Source: Oscillospiraceae bacterium (lineage in GTDB: Bacteria; Bacillota; Clostridia; Oscillospirales; Oscillospiraceae). Taken from it: a DNA stretch of 64,000 nt. Shown piece by piece: positions 31,523 to 40,018 of this stretch (position 1 is its first letter; each line of letters starts with the position of its first letter). The stretch is from contig WRAK01000011.1 of NCBI GenBank assembly GCA_009780235.1, positions 1-64,000 on the forward strand, given 5' to 3'. A program made the position numbers and the translations under genes. The notes beneath the pieces are model-generated. The model was not told the DNA's origin, searched no databases, and saw only the letters and a list, made by a program, of their open reading frames with translations.

Positions 31523-32410
31523 TTACTGAGCACACTCACCACGTTTAAACAATCCGTCATACACGGCACATCCCGTAGGCGTGGCGGCGGCACCGCCTTT
31601 GCCTGTCTCCCGCAAATCCGTAGGCAAGGCACGCCCTACATGGAGCATTGCCGTAATCATCTCATCAGGCGGGATGATACTTCTCATCCCCGCCAGAGCC
31701 ATGTCTGCGCTGATGACGGCGTTGACAGCCTGTGACGCATTCCGTCCTGCGCAGGGGACTTGTACCAGTCCCGCCACGGGGTCACAGACCAGGCCTAAGA
31801 CGTTCATGAGGGCGATGGCCACGGCGTTTGCGCAGGTATCGCTGTCACCCCCGTACAGATAGACCGCCGCTGCGGCGGCCATGGCGGCGGCGACGCCGCA
31901 TTCGGCCTGACAGCCGCCCTCGGCACCCGAGACAGTAGCGTTTTCCATAATCACGCGCCCTACGCCGGAGGCGAGGAGCAGGGCTTCCAAAACGGCACGC
32001 TCGCTGCTTTCACATTGCTCGCCCACGGTCATCAGCACGGCGGGGAGGATGCCGCAGGCCCCGGCGGTGGGGGCGGCCACGATTTTGCCCATGGAGGCGT
32101 TGACCTCACTGCAGGACAGGGCACGGGCCATGAGTTTGTTGATGAATCCGCCGGAGATGCCGCCCGTCTCGGCGTAAGTGTTTTGGGTCATGGCGATGCC
32201 CTTGATTAACCCGGCCAGCGGAGTGGGTTGAGGGGTCTCTAAGGCTTTTTCGGCGGAGCGCACCATAACGGCGTAACGCTCAGCGAGCCGGGCGAAGATT
32301 TCTTCCTCCGTGCGTTCGGAGAGTATCATTTCAGTTTCCAGAACGACTTGCCAAGGGGGGACCTTGCACTCCTTGGCGATGCTAATCATTTGGGCGATGG
32401 AATTGTACAT
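31523..32410 (-). CDS. sdaAA: L-serine dehydratase, iron-sulfur-dependent, alpha subunit
   Basis: Deaminates L-serine to pyruvate and ammonia with an oxygen-labile 4Fe-4S cluster. About 295 residues: APTAGACGILPAVLMTVGEQ near the middle, then cluster cysteines in EGGCQAECGVAAAM, LVCDPVAGLVQVPCAGRNAS. ATG 32410 with GGAGG upstream. It follows sdaAB after 113 bp that carry a family B repeat. Supplies pyruvate in amino-acid fermentation. Confidence 0.95.
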   Translation of the reverse strand: MYNSIAQMISIAKECKVPPWQVVLETEMILSERTEEEIFARLAERYAVMVRSAEKALETPQPTPLAGLIKGIAMTQNTYAETGGISGGFINKLMARALSCSEVNASMGKIVAAPTAGACGILPAVLMTVGEQCESSERAVLEALLLASGVGRVIMENATVSGAEGGCQAECGVAAAMAAAAAVYLYGGDSDTCANAVAIALMNVLGLVCDPVAGLVQVPCAGRNASQAVNAVISADMALAGMRSIIPPDEMITAMLHVGRALPTDLRETGKGGAAATPTGCAVYDGLFKRGECAQ

Positions 32411-32450
32411 GGGGAACCTCCGAAATGTAGAATGTAGAATGAAGGGCAAC

Positions 32451-32519
32451 TTCCTCCGCCCGCCGCTTTGCGGCGGCCACCTCCCGGAGAGGGAGGCTAA
32501 GGGCAAAGGCCCCCTGGTC
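32451..32519. repeat. Dispersed repeat, family B, copy 3
   Basis: CTCCGCCCGCCGCTTTGCGG, CGGCCACCTCCCGGAGAGGG and CAAAGGCCCCCTGG. It is inserted between the two sda genes. Confidence 0.7.
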
Positions 32520-32523
32520 GTCC

Positions 32524-33186
32524 CTACACAGCATTCACAGCTTTTGCGCTGTAGACATCGTTTAATGCGGCTACTTGTTCTACTATTTCGGGGGGAATTG
32601 CTTCGTCGGCCTCTACCAAACAGCAGGCGTAGCCGCCTTTGGCGGAACGGGTGGATTTCATGGTGCCGATGTTGATGCCCGCTTCGCTGAGGGTGTGGGT
32701 GATTTCGCTGAAGATGCCGCGGCGGTCCAGATGCTCTATCATCAGCGTGGGCAGGAGGGCGGTGAATTCGGTTTGGAAGTTGCCCACCCGCTGGATGACA
32801 ATTTGGCCGCCGCCGACGGAGGAGCCGATGACGGAAAAAGTCTTGCCGCTGTCCAGATGGAACGTAATCTCCACAGCGTTCTCGTGGACGCCCTCCAAAG
32901 TCGCCCTGTAGTAGTCGTAGGTGACCCCGGCGGCTTCGGCGAGGGCGGGGGCGTCTCGAAGGGCTTCGTCATCCTCTCGGATACCGAGTGCGCCCGCTAA
33001 GAGTGCTTTATCGGTGCCGTGGCCGAGGTAAGTGTCGTGGAAAGAACCGTGGAGGCCGAAAGAGACATGCGTAAAAGGCGCGCCGGTCAGCGCACGGGCG
33101 ACCCGCGCAAGGCGTGCGGCCCCCGCTGTGTGGGAACTGGACGGCCCTATCATGATCGGGCCGGTGACGTCGAAGATACTGAGCAT
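32524..33186 (-). CDS. sdaAB: L-serine dehydratase, iron-sulfur-dependent, beta subunit
   Basis: 220 residues: SIFDVTGPIMIGPSSSHTAG opens the catalytic-partner domain; an ACT domain closes the protein (LDRRGIFSEITHTLSEAGIN, TMKSTRSAKGG), which usually binds serine as a regulator. AAGGAGC precedes the ATG and a consensus promoter lies at 33315-33343. First gene of sdaAB-sdaAA. Confidence 0.95.
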   Translation of the reverse strand: MLSIFDVTGPIMIGPSSSHTAGAARLARVARALTGAPFTHVSFGLHGSFHDTYLGHGTDKALLAGALGIREDDEALRDAPALAEAAGVTYDYYRATLEGVHENAVEITFHLDSGKTFSVIGSSVGGGQIVIQRVGNFQTEFTALLPTLMIEHLDRRGIFSEITHTLSEAGINIGTMKSTRSAKGGYACCLVEADEAIPPEIVEQVAALNDVYSAKAVNAV

Positions 33187-33314
33187 TTTTGGCTCCTTTC
33201 AGTCGCTGATTAGCAATTAACAATGGTGGTGGCCCGACTTTGGCGGACGGGATTTGGATTGCAGGTCAAAGGCAAAGAGCGGTATTGGCCCTGTGCATAG
33301 AAAAGTCTGTTTAT

Positions 33315-33343
33315 ATTGTACTCTTTTTGGCTATATATGTCAA
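33315..33343 (-). promoter_or_regulatory. Consensus promoter of sdaAB-sdaAA
   Basis: Minus strand: TTGACA (33343-33338), 17-nt spacer, TACAAT (33320-33315). Confidence 0.75.
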
Positions 33344-33378
33344 AGTGAGATTTTCTGTCATAAATTGTGAGGGCGGGC

Positions 33379-33406
33379 TTGCAAATTATACTTTTTGTGT
33401 TAGAAT
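33379..33406 (+). promoter_or_regulatory. Promoter of hppA
   Basis: TTGCAA (33379-33384), 16-nt spacer, TAGAAT (33401-33406). Confidence 0.55.
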
Positions 33407-33483
33407 GAATGGAGTGTCCTTGCTTGTGTAAAACAGTAGGGAATGAAAGAGAAGTGTAAACTAGAAAGGGATGATGACAGACG

Positions 33484-35616
33484 ATGAATTTTCAAAATGC
33501 TTGGTGGATAGTCTTGGTGGGTGCGGCCCTTGCTTTGGTATTTGCGTTTTTCCAGAGCCGGAAAGTGATGAAATTTTCCGAGGGCAATGAGACCATGAAA
33601 AAAATCTCCGCCTCCATACGGGCGGGGGCCGGGGCGTATCTCCGGCGGCAGTTTAGAACGATATCTGTGTTTTACGTGGCGATGGTGATACTTCTGGCTG
33701 TGCTGGCCTTTTTTGAGCTGGCATCTCCGTTTATCCCCTTCGCATTTTTGAGTGGCGGCGTTTTCTCGCAAATGGCCGCTTTCTTCGGCATGAAGATTGC
33801 GACCAGAGCCAACGTGCGGACGGCGCAAGCGGCAAGCGTGAGTCTCAATCAGGGTCTCAAGGTCGCATTTGCCTCCGGCACGGTGATGAGCTTTACCGTG
33901 GTGGGACTGGCTCTCTTGGACGTTGCGGTCTGGTTCTTGGTGCTGCGCTTTGTGTTTGATGCTTCACCCGGTGTGATTGCGGAGAACATGGTCATGTTCG
34001 GTGTCGGTGTGTCGGCTTTTGCACTCTTTGCCCGTGTGGGCGGCGGTATCTTCACCAAGGCCGCTGACGTGGGTGCCGACCTTGTTGGTAAGGTCGAGGC
34101 CGGGATTCCCGAAGATGACCCCCGTAACCCCGCCGTCATTGCCGACAACGTGGGCGACAACGTGGGCGACGTGGCCGGGATGGGTGCCGACCTCTACGAG
34201 AGCTACATCAAGGCCATGCACGCGGCTATCGCTTTGGGTTTTGCGGCGTTTTACGTCTTGGATTTGCATTGGAACGCCATGTTCCTGCCGGTGGCGATTG
34301 CCGTGGCGGGTGTGCTGGCCTCTGTAATCGGGTCGTTCTTCATCCGCACCAAGGAGAGTGCCACGCAGAAACAGCTTCTGCATACGCTCCGCAAGGGGAC
34401 GTATATTGCCGCCATTTTGGCGACGGTTGCGGCGGCTCCGATTACCTTCTTCATCATGGGCGACCGTTGGTTGGGCATTTTCATCTCGATTATCGTCGGC
34501 GTGCTGGCGGGTTGTCTGATCGCCTACTTCACGGAGTATTATACCTCTGACCACTACAAGCCAACCAAGAAACTGGCGGCGGCCTCGGAGACGGGGCCTG
34601 CGACTATCATCATCGGCGGGATTGCGCTGGGGATGAAGTCCACCTTGCCGCCCGTGCTGATTATCTCGGCTTCGGTATTGGTGAGTTTCCTCGCATCCGG
34701 CGGTATTCTGACAGCGGGCGTGGAGGATTACTATGGCCTGTCCTTCTCGCAAGGGCTTTACGGTGTCGGTATCGCCGCTGTGGGTATGCTCTCTACGCTC
34801 GGCATCACGCTGGCCTGTGACGCTTACGGCCCCGTGGCCGACAACGCGGGCGGCATCGCCGAGATGGCGCACATGGATCCGGAAGTCCGTGAACGCACGG
34901 ACGCGCTGGATTCGCTGGGCAACACGACTGCGGCGACAGGCAAAGGCTTTGCCATCGGTTCCGCGGCACTCACATCGCTGGCGTTGATTGCGTCTTTTGT
35001 GAACGTTGCAAATGCACGGCTTTTAGAGGCGGGGCGGGCACCTATGGAGCTCAGTTTGAACAATCCGCCTGTTTTGATTGGCCTGTTCCTCGGCGTTGTG
35101 CTCATCTTCGTGTTTACAGCGATGACGATGGCTTCCGTCCAACGGGCGGCACAGAGTATCGTGCTGGAAGTGCGGCGGCAGTTTCGGGAGATTACCGGTT
35201 TGATGGAGGGGAAGGCCGAGGCGGATTATGCAGCCTGTGTTGACCTCTGCACGAAGAGTGCCCTGCGCGAGATGATTTTACCGTCTTTGGTCGGTGTTGC
35301 GGCACCGTTGGCAACCGGGTTTATCCTCGGCCCGGCGGGTGTTGTCGGACTGCTTGCGGGTGCTACGGTCGCCGGGTTTGCGGTGGCGGTTTTCATGGCC
35401 AATGCCGGCGGGGCTTGGGATAACGCAAAGAAGTATATCGAGAGCGGTGAATACGGCGGGAAGGGGTCCGATAACCACAAGGCCGCCGTCATCGGTGACA
35501 CCGTGGGTGACCCGTTTAAAGACACCTCGGGGCCGTCGCTCAACACGCTGTTTAAGCTTGTGACGACGATTTCGATTGCCTTCGTCGGTGTGATTATTGC
35601 GTTTTCGATTTTTTAG
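33484..35616 (+). CDS. hppA: Membrane-bound ion-translocating pyrophosphatase, K+-dependent type
   Basis: Splits pyrophosphate and pumps Na+ and/or H+ across the membrane. 710 residues, about 16 membrane segments. Catalytic loops DVGADLVGKVE (195-205), DNVGDNVGDVAGMGADLYES (221-240), DNAGGIAEMA (453-462) and the C-terminal DTVGDPFKDTSGPS. GNTTAATGKG at 479-488 has alanine at the position that is lysine in K+-independent enzymes, so K+ dependence is predicted. Na+ or H+ specificity cannot be decided by eye. RBS AAAGGGA. Such pumps save energy in slow-growing anaerobes, in line with the bifurcating operon. Confidence 0.96.
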   Translation: MNFQNAWWIVLVGAALALVFAFFQSRKVMKFSEGNETMKKISASIRAGAGAYLRRQFRTISVFYVAMVILLAVLAFFELASPFIPFAFLSGGVFSQMAAFFGMKIATRANVRTAQAASVSLNQGLKVAFASGTVMSFTVVGLALLDVAVWFLVLRFVFDASPGVIAENMVMFGVGVSAFALFARVGGGIFTKAADVGADLVGKVEAGIPEDDPRNPAVIADNVGDNVGDVAGMGADLYESYIKAMHAAIALGFAAFYVLDLHWNAMFLPVAIAVAGVLASVIGSFFIRTKESATQKQLLHTLRKGTYIAAILATVAAAPITFFIMGDRWLGIFISIIVGVLAGCLIAYFTEYYTSDHYKPTKKLAAASETGPATIIIGGIALGMKSTLPPVLIISASVLVSFLASGGILTAGVEDYYGLSFSQGLYGVGIAAVGMLSTLGITLACDAYGPVADNAGGIAEMAHMDPEVRERTDALDSLGNTTAATGKGFAIGSAALTSLALIASFVNVANARLLEAGRAPMELSLNNPPVLIGLFLGVVLIFVFTAMTMASVQRAAQSIVLEVRRQFREITGLMEGKAEADYAACVDLCTKSALREMILPSLVGVAAPLATGFILGPAGVVGLLAGATVAGFAVAVFMANAGGAWDNAKKYIESGEYGGKGSDNHKAAVIGDTVGDPFKDTSGPSLNTLFKLVTTISIAFVGVIIAFSIF

Positions 35617-35629
35617 GGTTTAGATAGAG

Positions 35630-35660
35630 ACACCGGCTCCGAGAGGGGCCGGTGTTTTTT
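35630..35660 (+). terminator. Terminator of hppA
   Basis: ACACCGGC / GCCGGTGT 8-bp stem followed by TTTTTT. Confidence 0.8.
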
Positions 35661-35675
35661 GTGGGTGTGTGTTTT

Positions 35676-35699
35676 GTAGAGGTGGCCATTAGCCGTCCG
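35676..35699. repeat. GTAGGGG-family unit, degenerate
   Basis: GTAGAGGTGGCCATTAGCCG then TCCG. First of several repeats in the gene-poor stretch 35661-36070. Confidence 0.5.
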
Positions 35700-35792
35700 T
35701 GTCTCAAATTATATGAACGGTTTTTTCGCGTTTCAAAGGAGGCGGCAGGCGAAGCCTGACGGAGGATTTCAGGCCTTATGCGCCAACCTCTC

Positions 35793-35870
35793 GTAGGGCG
35801 CGATGTCCTCATCGCGCCGCATCACCCCCGTAGGTTCAGCGCACGGCGCGATGAGGACATCGCGCCCTAC
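35793..35870. repeat. Double GTAGGG unit forming a 27-bp perfect inverted repeat
   Basis: Arms 35793-35819 and 35844-35870 are exact complements (GTAGGGCGCGATGTCC ... and its reverse). The right arm recurs base for base at 39686-39712. Confidence 0.85.
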
Positions 35871-36035
35871 AAAGGTCAAGGGCAATCCTCAGTCGCCTAC
35901 GGCGACAGCTCCTTTGCACCACAGGCACTCCTTCCGCCAAGCCAATCGCTTCGCTCTTGGGGCGTCAGTTGGAAAAGGAGCCTTTGCGGCTTATGTGTAT
36001 TTGCCGCAGGGAGGCAGGGGTACGATTTGATACGG

Positions 36036-36062
36036 CGGGCGACCGAGGTCGGCCGCCCCTAC
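36036..36062. repeat. GTAGGGG-family unit (reverse)
   Basis: CGGGCGACCGAGGTCGGCCG then CCCCTAC; sister of the unit at 30810-30836. Confidence 0.65.
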
Positions 36063-36071
36063 ATTTTGTTC

Positions 36072-36100
36072 TTGCATCCCGCTTATGTTTGTGATAGAAT
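36072..36100 (+). promoter_or_regulatory. Promoter of a candidate leader RNA
   Basis: TTGCAT (36072-36077), 17-nt spacer, TAGAAT (36095-36100). Confidence 0.5.
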
Positions 36101-36129
36101 ATCCCCAAGCTGGAAAAACCAATAAAATA

Positions 36130-36216
36130 ATACGATGGCATCGGGCAGGAGGCAACCTCCCGATGTCACAGGGTGTGCGTGCCACCCCATGCGTGACCCT
36201 CACGGGCCCCATCGCA
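36130..36216 (-). ncRNA. Alternative reading: compact minus-strand RNA with its own promoter
   Basis: The minus strand has TTGTCC (36251-36246), a 17-nt spacer and TATACT (36228-36223). A transcript from about 36216 would start with GCGATGG and end with CCATCGT pairing back to it, enclosing the same two hairpins, followed by the U-rich TATTATTTTATT. This gives a tidy ~90-nt RNA. Which strand is used, or both, is open. Confidence 0.35.
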
Positions 36217-36287
36217 GTCCTTAGTATATCACATTCCCGCAAACAGGACAAGAGGGCCGCTTCGTAGAGGACTTTCACTAACCGTGT

Positions 36288-36323
36288 CACAGTATGGGTG
36301 TATTCACCCGTGCTGTGTTTTTT
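36288..36323 (+). terminator. Strong terminator before the small helical-protein gene
   Basis: CACAGTATGGGTG / CACCCGTGCTGTG stem, TATT loop, T-run. Confidence 0.8.
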
Positions 36324-36372
36324 CAGCCCTGCGATGGGGTCTGAAAATCTTTGCGGAAAGGAGGGAAACGCT

Positions 36373-36573
36373 TTGTTAGATGAAGCCATAGCCGATGCCA
36401 GAACCGAAATCAAAACCGCTCTGTATAAACTCGAAACCATAATGGACGAAGCAGAAGAAGCCCACCATTTAGCCAAAGCAAAACACATAGAACTCAAGCG
36501 AACTCTGAAATTAGTCCACCGAAATATCTTGGCCGCCGTTGACGCACAAAGTTTGGAACGAGCCTCCACATAG
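36373..36573 (+). CDS. Small helical hypothetical protein
   Basis: 66 residues from a TTG start, chosen because AAAGGAGGG lies 7 bp upstream. Sequence is almost entirely helical and charged (IADARTEIKTALYKLETIMD, EAEEAHHLAKAKHIELKRTL), suggesting a short coiled coil. No signal peptide, cysteines or known motif. It follows the terminator at 36288-36323 and may be expressed by read-through of that attenuator. Function unknown. Confidence 0.5.
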   Translation: MLDEAIADARTEIKTALYKLETIMDEAEEAHHLAKAKHIELKRTLKLVHRNILAAVDAQSLERAST

Positions 36574-36646
36574 GGGCGCAAAATTCCCCTCCTTGGAGGG
36601 GTGGCAGGCGAAGCCTGACGGGGTGGTCCTGCGGGGCGCGTATGTT

Positions 36647-36761
36647 GTAGGGGCGGCCATTGGCCGTCCGCACGTTTCAAATTTGCCGTGAGGTACGTAT
36701 CGCAGGGGGCGGCGTCCCCGACGCCCCGTGGGATTATTGCATATGCGATATGCGGGGTGTC
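36647..36761. repeat. GTAGGGG-family unit plus degenerate double unit
   Basis: Forward unit 36647-36670 followed by CACGTTTCAAATTTGC, a 40-nt block nearly identical to 38401-38437. A degenerate GGGGGCGGCGTCCCCGACGC unit follows at 36696-36761. No gene in 36574-36856. Confidence 0.6.
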
Positions 36762-36856
36762 GGTGTAATGCGAAACGCAGGGCGGCCACACTACCCGCAT
36801 AACAAAAAACCGGCCGGCAGGATGTCCTGTCGGCCGGTTTTGCTATCGAAATATAC

Positions 36857-38146
36857 TTACGCCTGCGGTTTCCCGCACTCGCTGCAGAACCTACCCGTAT
36901 TCTGCGCGCCGCATTCGCACGTCCAACCGGCGGACGGTCTTTGTGCGCCGCATTCGGAGCAGAAGCGGCCTGTGTTTGCCTCGCCGCAGGGACAGGCCCA
37001 AGTATCGGGCGGAGCGGGCTGGGCGGTGCCGCACTCGGAGCAGAAACGGCCCGTGTTGGTCTCACCGCAGGGACAGGCCCAGCCGATTGCGGCGGACGGT
37101 GCGGCGGCGGGAGCGGCCTGTTGCTGTTGTTCGGCCATCTGGAAAAATTGGCCGGCGTTTGCGTTCGCGCCTGCGTTCATGGCGGCGTTCATGCCCATGA
37201 AGCCCATCATGGCACCCATGCCGCCGCTCTCGTTTGCGGCGGCGGCCCGCATGGCATCGGCTTGGGCGGAGACGAGGGTTGCGCCCGCCATGTCGGCATT
37301 GCGCATGACGGCCTTGCGCTGGAGGTCTTTGATGAGCTGCTCATCCTCCGGGGAGGCGGTGACGCTCTTGATGCTGAAAGTCGCAATCGAGATGCCGCGC
37401 AGGTTCGTCCATTTCTCGGAGAGGATTTCGTTGAGGGCCGCCGAGACTTCAGCCGTGTGGCCGGGGAGTGCGCTGTAGCGGATGCCCTGTGCGCTGATTT
37501 GCGCAAAGGCGGGTTGGAGCGCGGTTAACAGCTCGGCCTTGAGCTGTGCGTCGATTTGGTCACGCCGATACGCCTGTGCCACGTTGCCGGAGACGTTGGT
37601 GTAGAACAGGAGCGGGTCGGTGAGGCGGTAGGAATATTTGCCGTGACAGCGGATGGAGATGTCGATGTCCAGCCCGATGTTATTGTCCACCACACGGAAG
37701 GGGATGGGCTGGGGTGTGCCGTACTTGTTGCCCGTGATTTCCTTGATGTTGAAGTAGTACACCCGCTGGTCTTTGCCCGGCTGGCCGCCGAAGGTGAAGC
37801 GTTTGCCGACGTTTTTGAAGGTGTCGATGATGTTCTTGCCCAGCGGGCCGTGGAAAATGCTGGGTTCCGTGGACGTGTCGAAGATAAACTCGCCGGGTTC
37901 GGCGCAGAACTCGACGACTTGGCCCTGTTCCACAATCGCCATCGCCTGTCCGTCCGCTACGGCGATGACGGAGCCGTTGGAGATGATGTTGTCGCTGCCT
38001 TTCGTGTTGGCCGAGCCGGGGTTGACACGGTGCTGGCCTTTGATGAGGATGATGTCCGTCGGGATGGCCTCGCAGTAGAAAAACTCTTTCCACTGGTCTG
38101 CGAGTACACCACCGATCGCGCCTTTTGCTGCTCGGATTAAGCCCAT
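36857..38146 (-). CDS. SPFH-domain protein with three C-terminal zinc ribbons (YdjI/virion-core-like)
   Basis: 429 residues. Residues 1-290 are an SPFH/band-7-like domain of the YdjI ('virion core protein') type: DQWKEFFYCEAIPTDIILIK, FDTSTEPSIFHGPLGKNI, DIDISIRCHGKYSYRLTDPL. A Gly/Ala/Gln-rich linker (about 310-345) leads to three near-identical ~25-residue zinc ribbons, each WACPCGE-NTGRFCSECG or similar with four cysteines. No signal peptide. Such proteins form cytoplasmic or membrane-lining scaffolds in cell-envelope stress. Single-gene unit with a strong promoter at 38297-38325. Confidence 0.87.
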   Translation of the reverse strand: MGLIRAAKGAIGGVLADQWKEFFYCEAIPTDIILIKGQHRVNPGSANTKGSDNIISNGSVIAVADGQAMAIVEQGQVVEFCAEPGEFIFDTSTEPSIFHGPLGKNIIDTFKNVGKRFTFGGQPGKDQRVYYFNIKEITGNKYGTPQPIPFRVVDNNIGLDIDISIRCHGKYSYRLTDPLLFYTNVSGNVAQAYRRDQIDAQLKAELLTALQPAFAQISAQGIRYSALPGHTAEVSAALNEILSEKWTNLRGISIATFSIKSVTASPEDEQLIKDLQRKAVMRNADMAGATLVSAQADAMRAAAANESGGMGAMMGFMGMNAAMNAGANANAGQFFQMAEQQQQAAPAAAPSAAIGWACPCGETNTGRFCSECGTAQPAPPDTWACPCGEANTGRFCSECGAQRPSAGWTCECGAQNTGRFCSECGKPQA

Positions 38147-38296
38147 GTGTTTGTATTCTCCTTTTGTGAATTTATGTGTTTAAGGGGTCAGCCTTGGCCG
38201 ATTTTCGGCCGAATAATTTGCTTGGGGTTTCTAAAATACGGCACGGCGGTCTGTATGAGGAAGTTCTTTCGCTGCGTGTTTCGACGTAATATTACA

Positions 38297-38325
38297 ATTA
38301 TGGGGCAAGAAGAGGCCGCTGTCAA
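38297..38325 (-). promoter_or_regulatory. Promoter of the SPFH gene
   Basis: Minus strand: TTGACA (38325-38320), 17-nt spacer, CATAAT (38302-38297). Confidence 0.7.
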
Positions 38326-38397
38326 TATAGTTATATGGGAAAACCGGAAGAAAAAGCCCACGGTGCGGGGTGTGTCTTTTTTGGGGGGTACCCTTTG

Positions 38398-38437
38398 CAG
38401 GGGCGGCCATTGGCCGCCCCGCACGTTTCAAATTTGC
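38398..38437. repeat. GTAGGGG-family unit, extended form
   Basis: GCAGGGGCGGCCATTGGCCG then CCCCGCACGTTTCAAATTTG; near copy of the block at 36647. The gap 38147-38596 otherwise holds the SPFH leader, a GC-rich fragment similar to 35870-35920 and the rpsI terminator. Confidence 0.65.
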
Positions 38438-38553
38438 TGTGGTGTGTATGGCGCAGGTGGCGGTGTCCTTGACTCTTCATGGCCGCCTAACAAAGGTCAA
38501 GGCAGGCTACCCCGCCGCCTGCGGCGACATTCCTACATGGGCAAGAGACAAAA

Positions 38554-38589
38554 ACAAAGAGCCGACGGAAAACTCCGTTGGCTCTTTGT
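38554..38589 (-). terminator. Terminator of rplM-rpsI
   Basis: A 16-bp stem with one wobble (38554-38569 with 38574-38589), loop AAAC; on the minus strand followed by TTTTTG. Confidence 0.85.
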
Positions 38590-38596
38590 ATACATG

Positions 38597-39007
38597 TTAT
38601 CTCTTGGAGAACTGCGGTGCTCTCCGGGCGGCTTTGAGGCCGTACTTCTTACGCTCTTTCATTCTCGGGTCGCGGGTTAAGAACCCTGCGGCCTTGAGCG
38701 CGGGACGATAATTTTCGTCCAAGAGCAGGAGGGCTCTGGCGATGCCGTGACGGATGGCACCGGCTTGGCCGGTTACACCGCCGCCGGAGACGGTGGCACG
38801 GATGTCCACTTTGTCCAGCAGGGCGATGGATTCGAGGTTTAACGGCTGACGGACGATGAGCTTGAGGGTCTCAAGCCCGAAGTAATCGTCGATGTCGCGG
38901 TTGTTGATGGTAATCTGGCCTGTGCCGCCGGCAAAGAGGTGGACACGGGCGACAGAGGACTTTCTTCTGCCTGTGCCGTAGTGGTACGGTTTTTTGCTCT
39001 TATACAT
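38597..39007 (-). CDS. rpsI: 30S ribosomal protein S9
   Basis: 136 residues with [40 protein letters not shown] and the conserved C-terminal [17 protein letters not shown] whose tail reaches the ribosomal P site. Second gene of rplM-rpsI, 15 bp after rplM. Confidence 0.97.
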   Translation of the reverse strand: MYKSKKPYHYGTGRRKSSVARVHLFAGGTGQITINNRDIDDYFGLETLKLIVRQPLNLESIALLDKVDIRATVSGGGVTGQAGAIRHGIARALLLLDENYRPALKAAGFLTRDPRMKERKKYGLKAARRAPQFSKR

Positions 39008-39022
39008 TCGTCTCTACCTCCC

Positions 39023-39451
39023 TTATGCTTCCCAAGCGACGGGCATTTGTGCCTCGTGCTTGTGTTCGCCGCCGCGATAGACCTTGAGACGGCCTAACTG
39101 ACCGCGTGCGATGGTGTTTTTTTGCAACATGCCGCGTACTGCGTGCTGCATGGCAAATTCAGGCTTTGTCTCCATGAGACGGCGGTACTTCGTCTCTTTC
39201 AGACCGCCCGGCCAACCGGAGTGGCGATAGTAAATTTTCTGGTCGAGCTTTTTGCCCGTCAGAACGGCTTGGTCTGCGTTGATGATGATGACGAAATCAC
39301 CGCAGTCAACGTGGGGCGTGTAGGTCACTTTGTGCTTGCCCCGGAGAATGTCGGCCGCCACCGTGGCCGTGCGGCCGAGGGGCTTGCCCGCTGCGTCAAG
39401 GATGTACCATTTCCGGGAAACGGTCTCCTTTTTTTCCATGAAAGTGGACAT
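39023..39451 (-). CDS. rplM: 50S ribosomal protein L13
   Basis: 142 residues: [20 protein letters not shown] near the start, [20 protein letters not shown] in the middle, [20 protein letters not shown] near the end. GGAGG 10 bp before the ATG. Promoter at 39499-39527 leaves a leader of only ~40 nt, so no room for a complex L13 leader structure. Confidence 0.97.
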   Translation of the reverse strand: MSTFMEKKETVSRKWYILDAAGKPLGRTATVAADILRGKHKVTYTPHVDCGDFVIIINADQAVLTGKKLDQKIYYRHSGWPGGLKETKYRRLMETKPEFAMQHAVRGMLQKNTIARGQLGRLKVYRGGEHKHEAQMPVAWEA

Positions 39452-39498
39452 AGGTTTCTAGCCTCCAACTATATTTTGCATTCTGTAAACGCTAGATT

Positions 39499-39527
39499 AT
39501 TATGCCATAGAGACTATAGCCTGTCAA
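39499..39527 (-). promoter_or_regulatory. Promoter of rplM-rpsI
   Basis: Minus strand: TTGACA (39527-39522), 17-nt spacer, CATAAT (39504-39499). Confidence 0.75.
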
Positions 39528-39636
39528 CATATTTTTCATTTGGCGCGGGGCGCACTTTGATTTCCGGTGTTTTTTGGCGTTTTTCTGCCGTATGCTCGGT
39601 TTCTATTTTAAAATTTGTGCGATGCAATTGTCCGAA

Positions 39637-39712
39637 TGTAGGGCGCGACGCCCTCTGTGCGCCGGGCGTTGTATGTATGGGAATACGGCGCGATGAGGAC
39701 ATCGCGCCCTAC
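39637..39712. repeat. Double GTAGGG unit, one arm degenerate
   Basis: Left unit from 39637 (GTAGGGCGCGACGCCC) and right arm 39686-39712, identical over 27 bases to 35844-35870. It ends 18 bp before the bofA stop. Confidence 0.75.
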
Positions 39713-39730
39713 GGTGAGGCAGATATACAA

Positions 39731-40018
39731 TCAAATAATCATCAGCCATTGCAAAATCAGCAAAAGTCCCACACCGGGGAGACCGAGGATGCCGATGACG
39801 AGGGCGTTGATCCAGTTAATCCCCAGAGAGATGCCGAGACCGCCGCCCAGAAATTCCAAAAGAAACAGGGCGACAAATCCGAAGCCTGTGTTCAGCAGGA
39901 GACGGAAGATAAGGCGGAAAGGTTTGCTCAAGAGGGTGACGGCGAGAAAGATGACGAGTCCTGCGATGATAATGGTGCTGATGCCTTGAAAGTTGAAGAG
40001 ATTTGTGATGGTGTCCAT
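39731..40018 (-). CDS. bofA: BofA-like (pro-sigma-K processing inhibitor family) membrane protein
   Basis: 95 residues, three hydrophobic segments: TIIIAGLVIFLAVTLLSKPF, LLLNTGFGFVALFLLEFLGG, and the family hallmark NWINALVIGILGLPGVGLLL. In Bacillus BofA holds the SpoIVFB protease inactive in the outer forespore membrane until the sigma-K checkpoint. GAGG precedes the ATG. Supports a sporulating host together with the ger operon. Confidence 0.85.
   Translation of the reverse strand: MDTITNLFNFQGISTIIIAGLVIFLAVTLLSKPFRLIFRLLLNTGFGFVALFLLEFLGGGLGISLGINWINALVIGILGLPGVGLLLILQWLMII

Larger units (their letters stand above)
36107..36323 (+). ncRNA. Candidate structured leader or small RNA ending in a terminator
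   Basis: Predicted to start after the 36072-36100 promoter and to end at a 13-bp hairpin (36288-36300 with 36305-36317) plus TTTTTT. The 5' part folds as a three-way junction: CGATGG (36133-36138) with CCATCG, CATCGGG (36139-36145) with CCCGATG (36159-36165), and GGGTG (36171-36175) with CACCC (36183-36187). CCCCATCGCAG (36211-36221) can also pair with CTGCGATGGGG (36328-36338) beyond the terminator, which would break the first helix. This looks like an attenuator before the small gene at 36373. I cannot assign it to a known class. Confidence 0.4.

Noticed and set aside
33964..34872. A 302-codon minus-strand frame
   Set aside because: Antisense to the pyrophosphatase catalytic loops.
35617..36070. 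Protein-coding frames in the 450-bp gap after hppA
   Set aside because: Short frames there are made of palindromic repeat units and have no ribosome sites.
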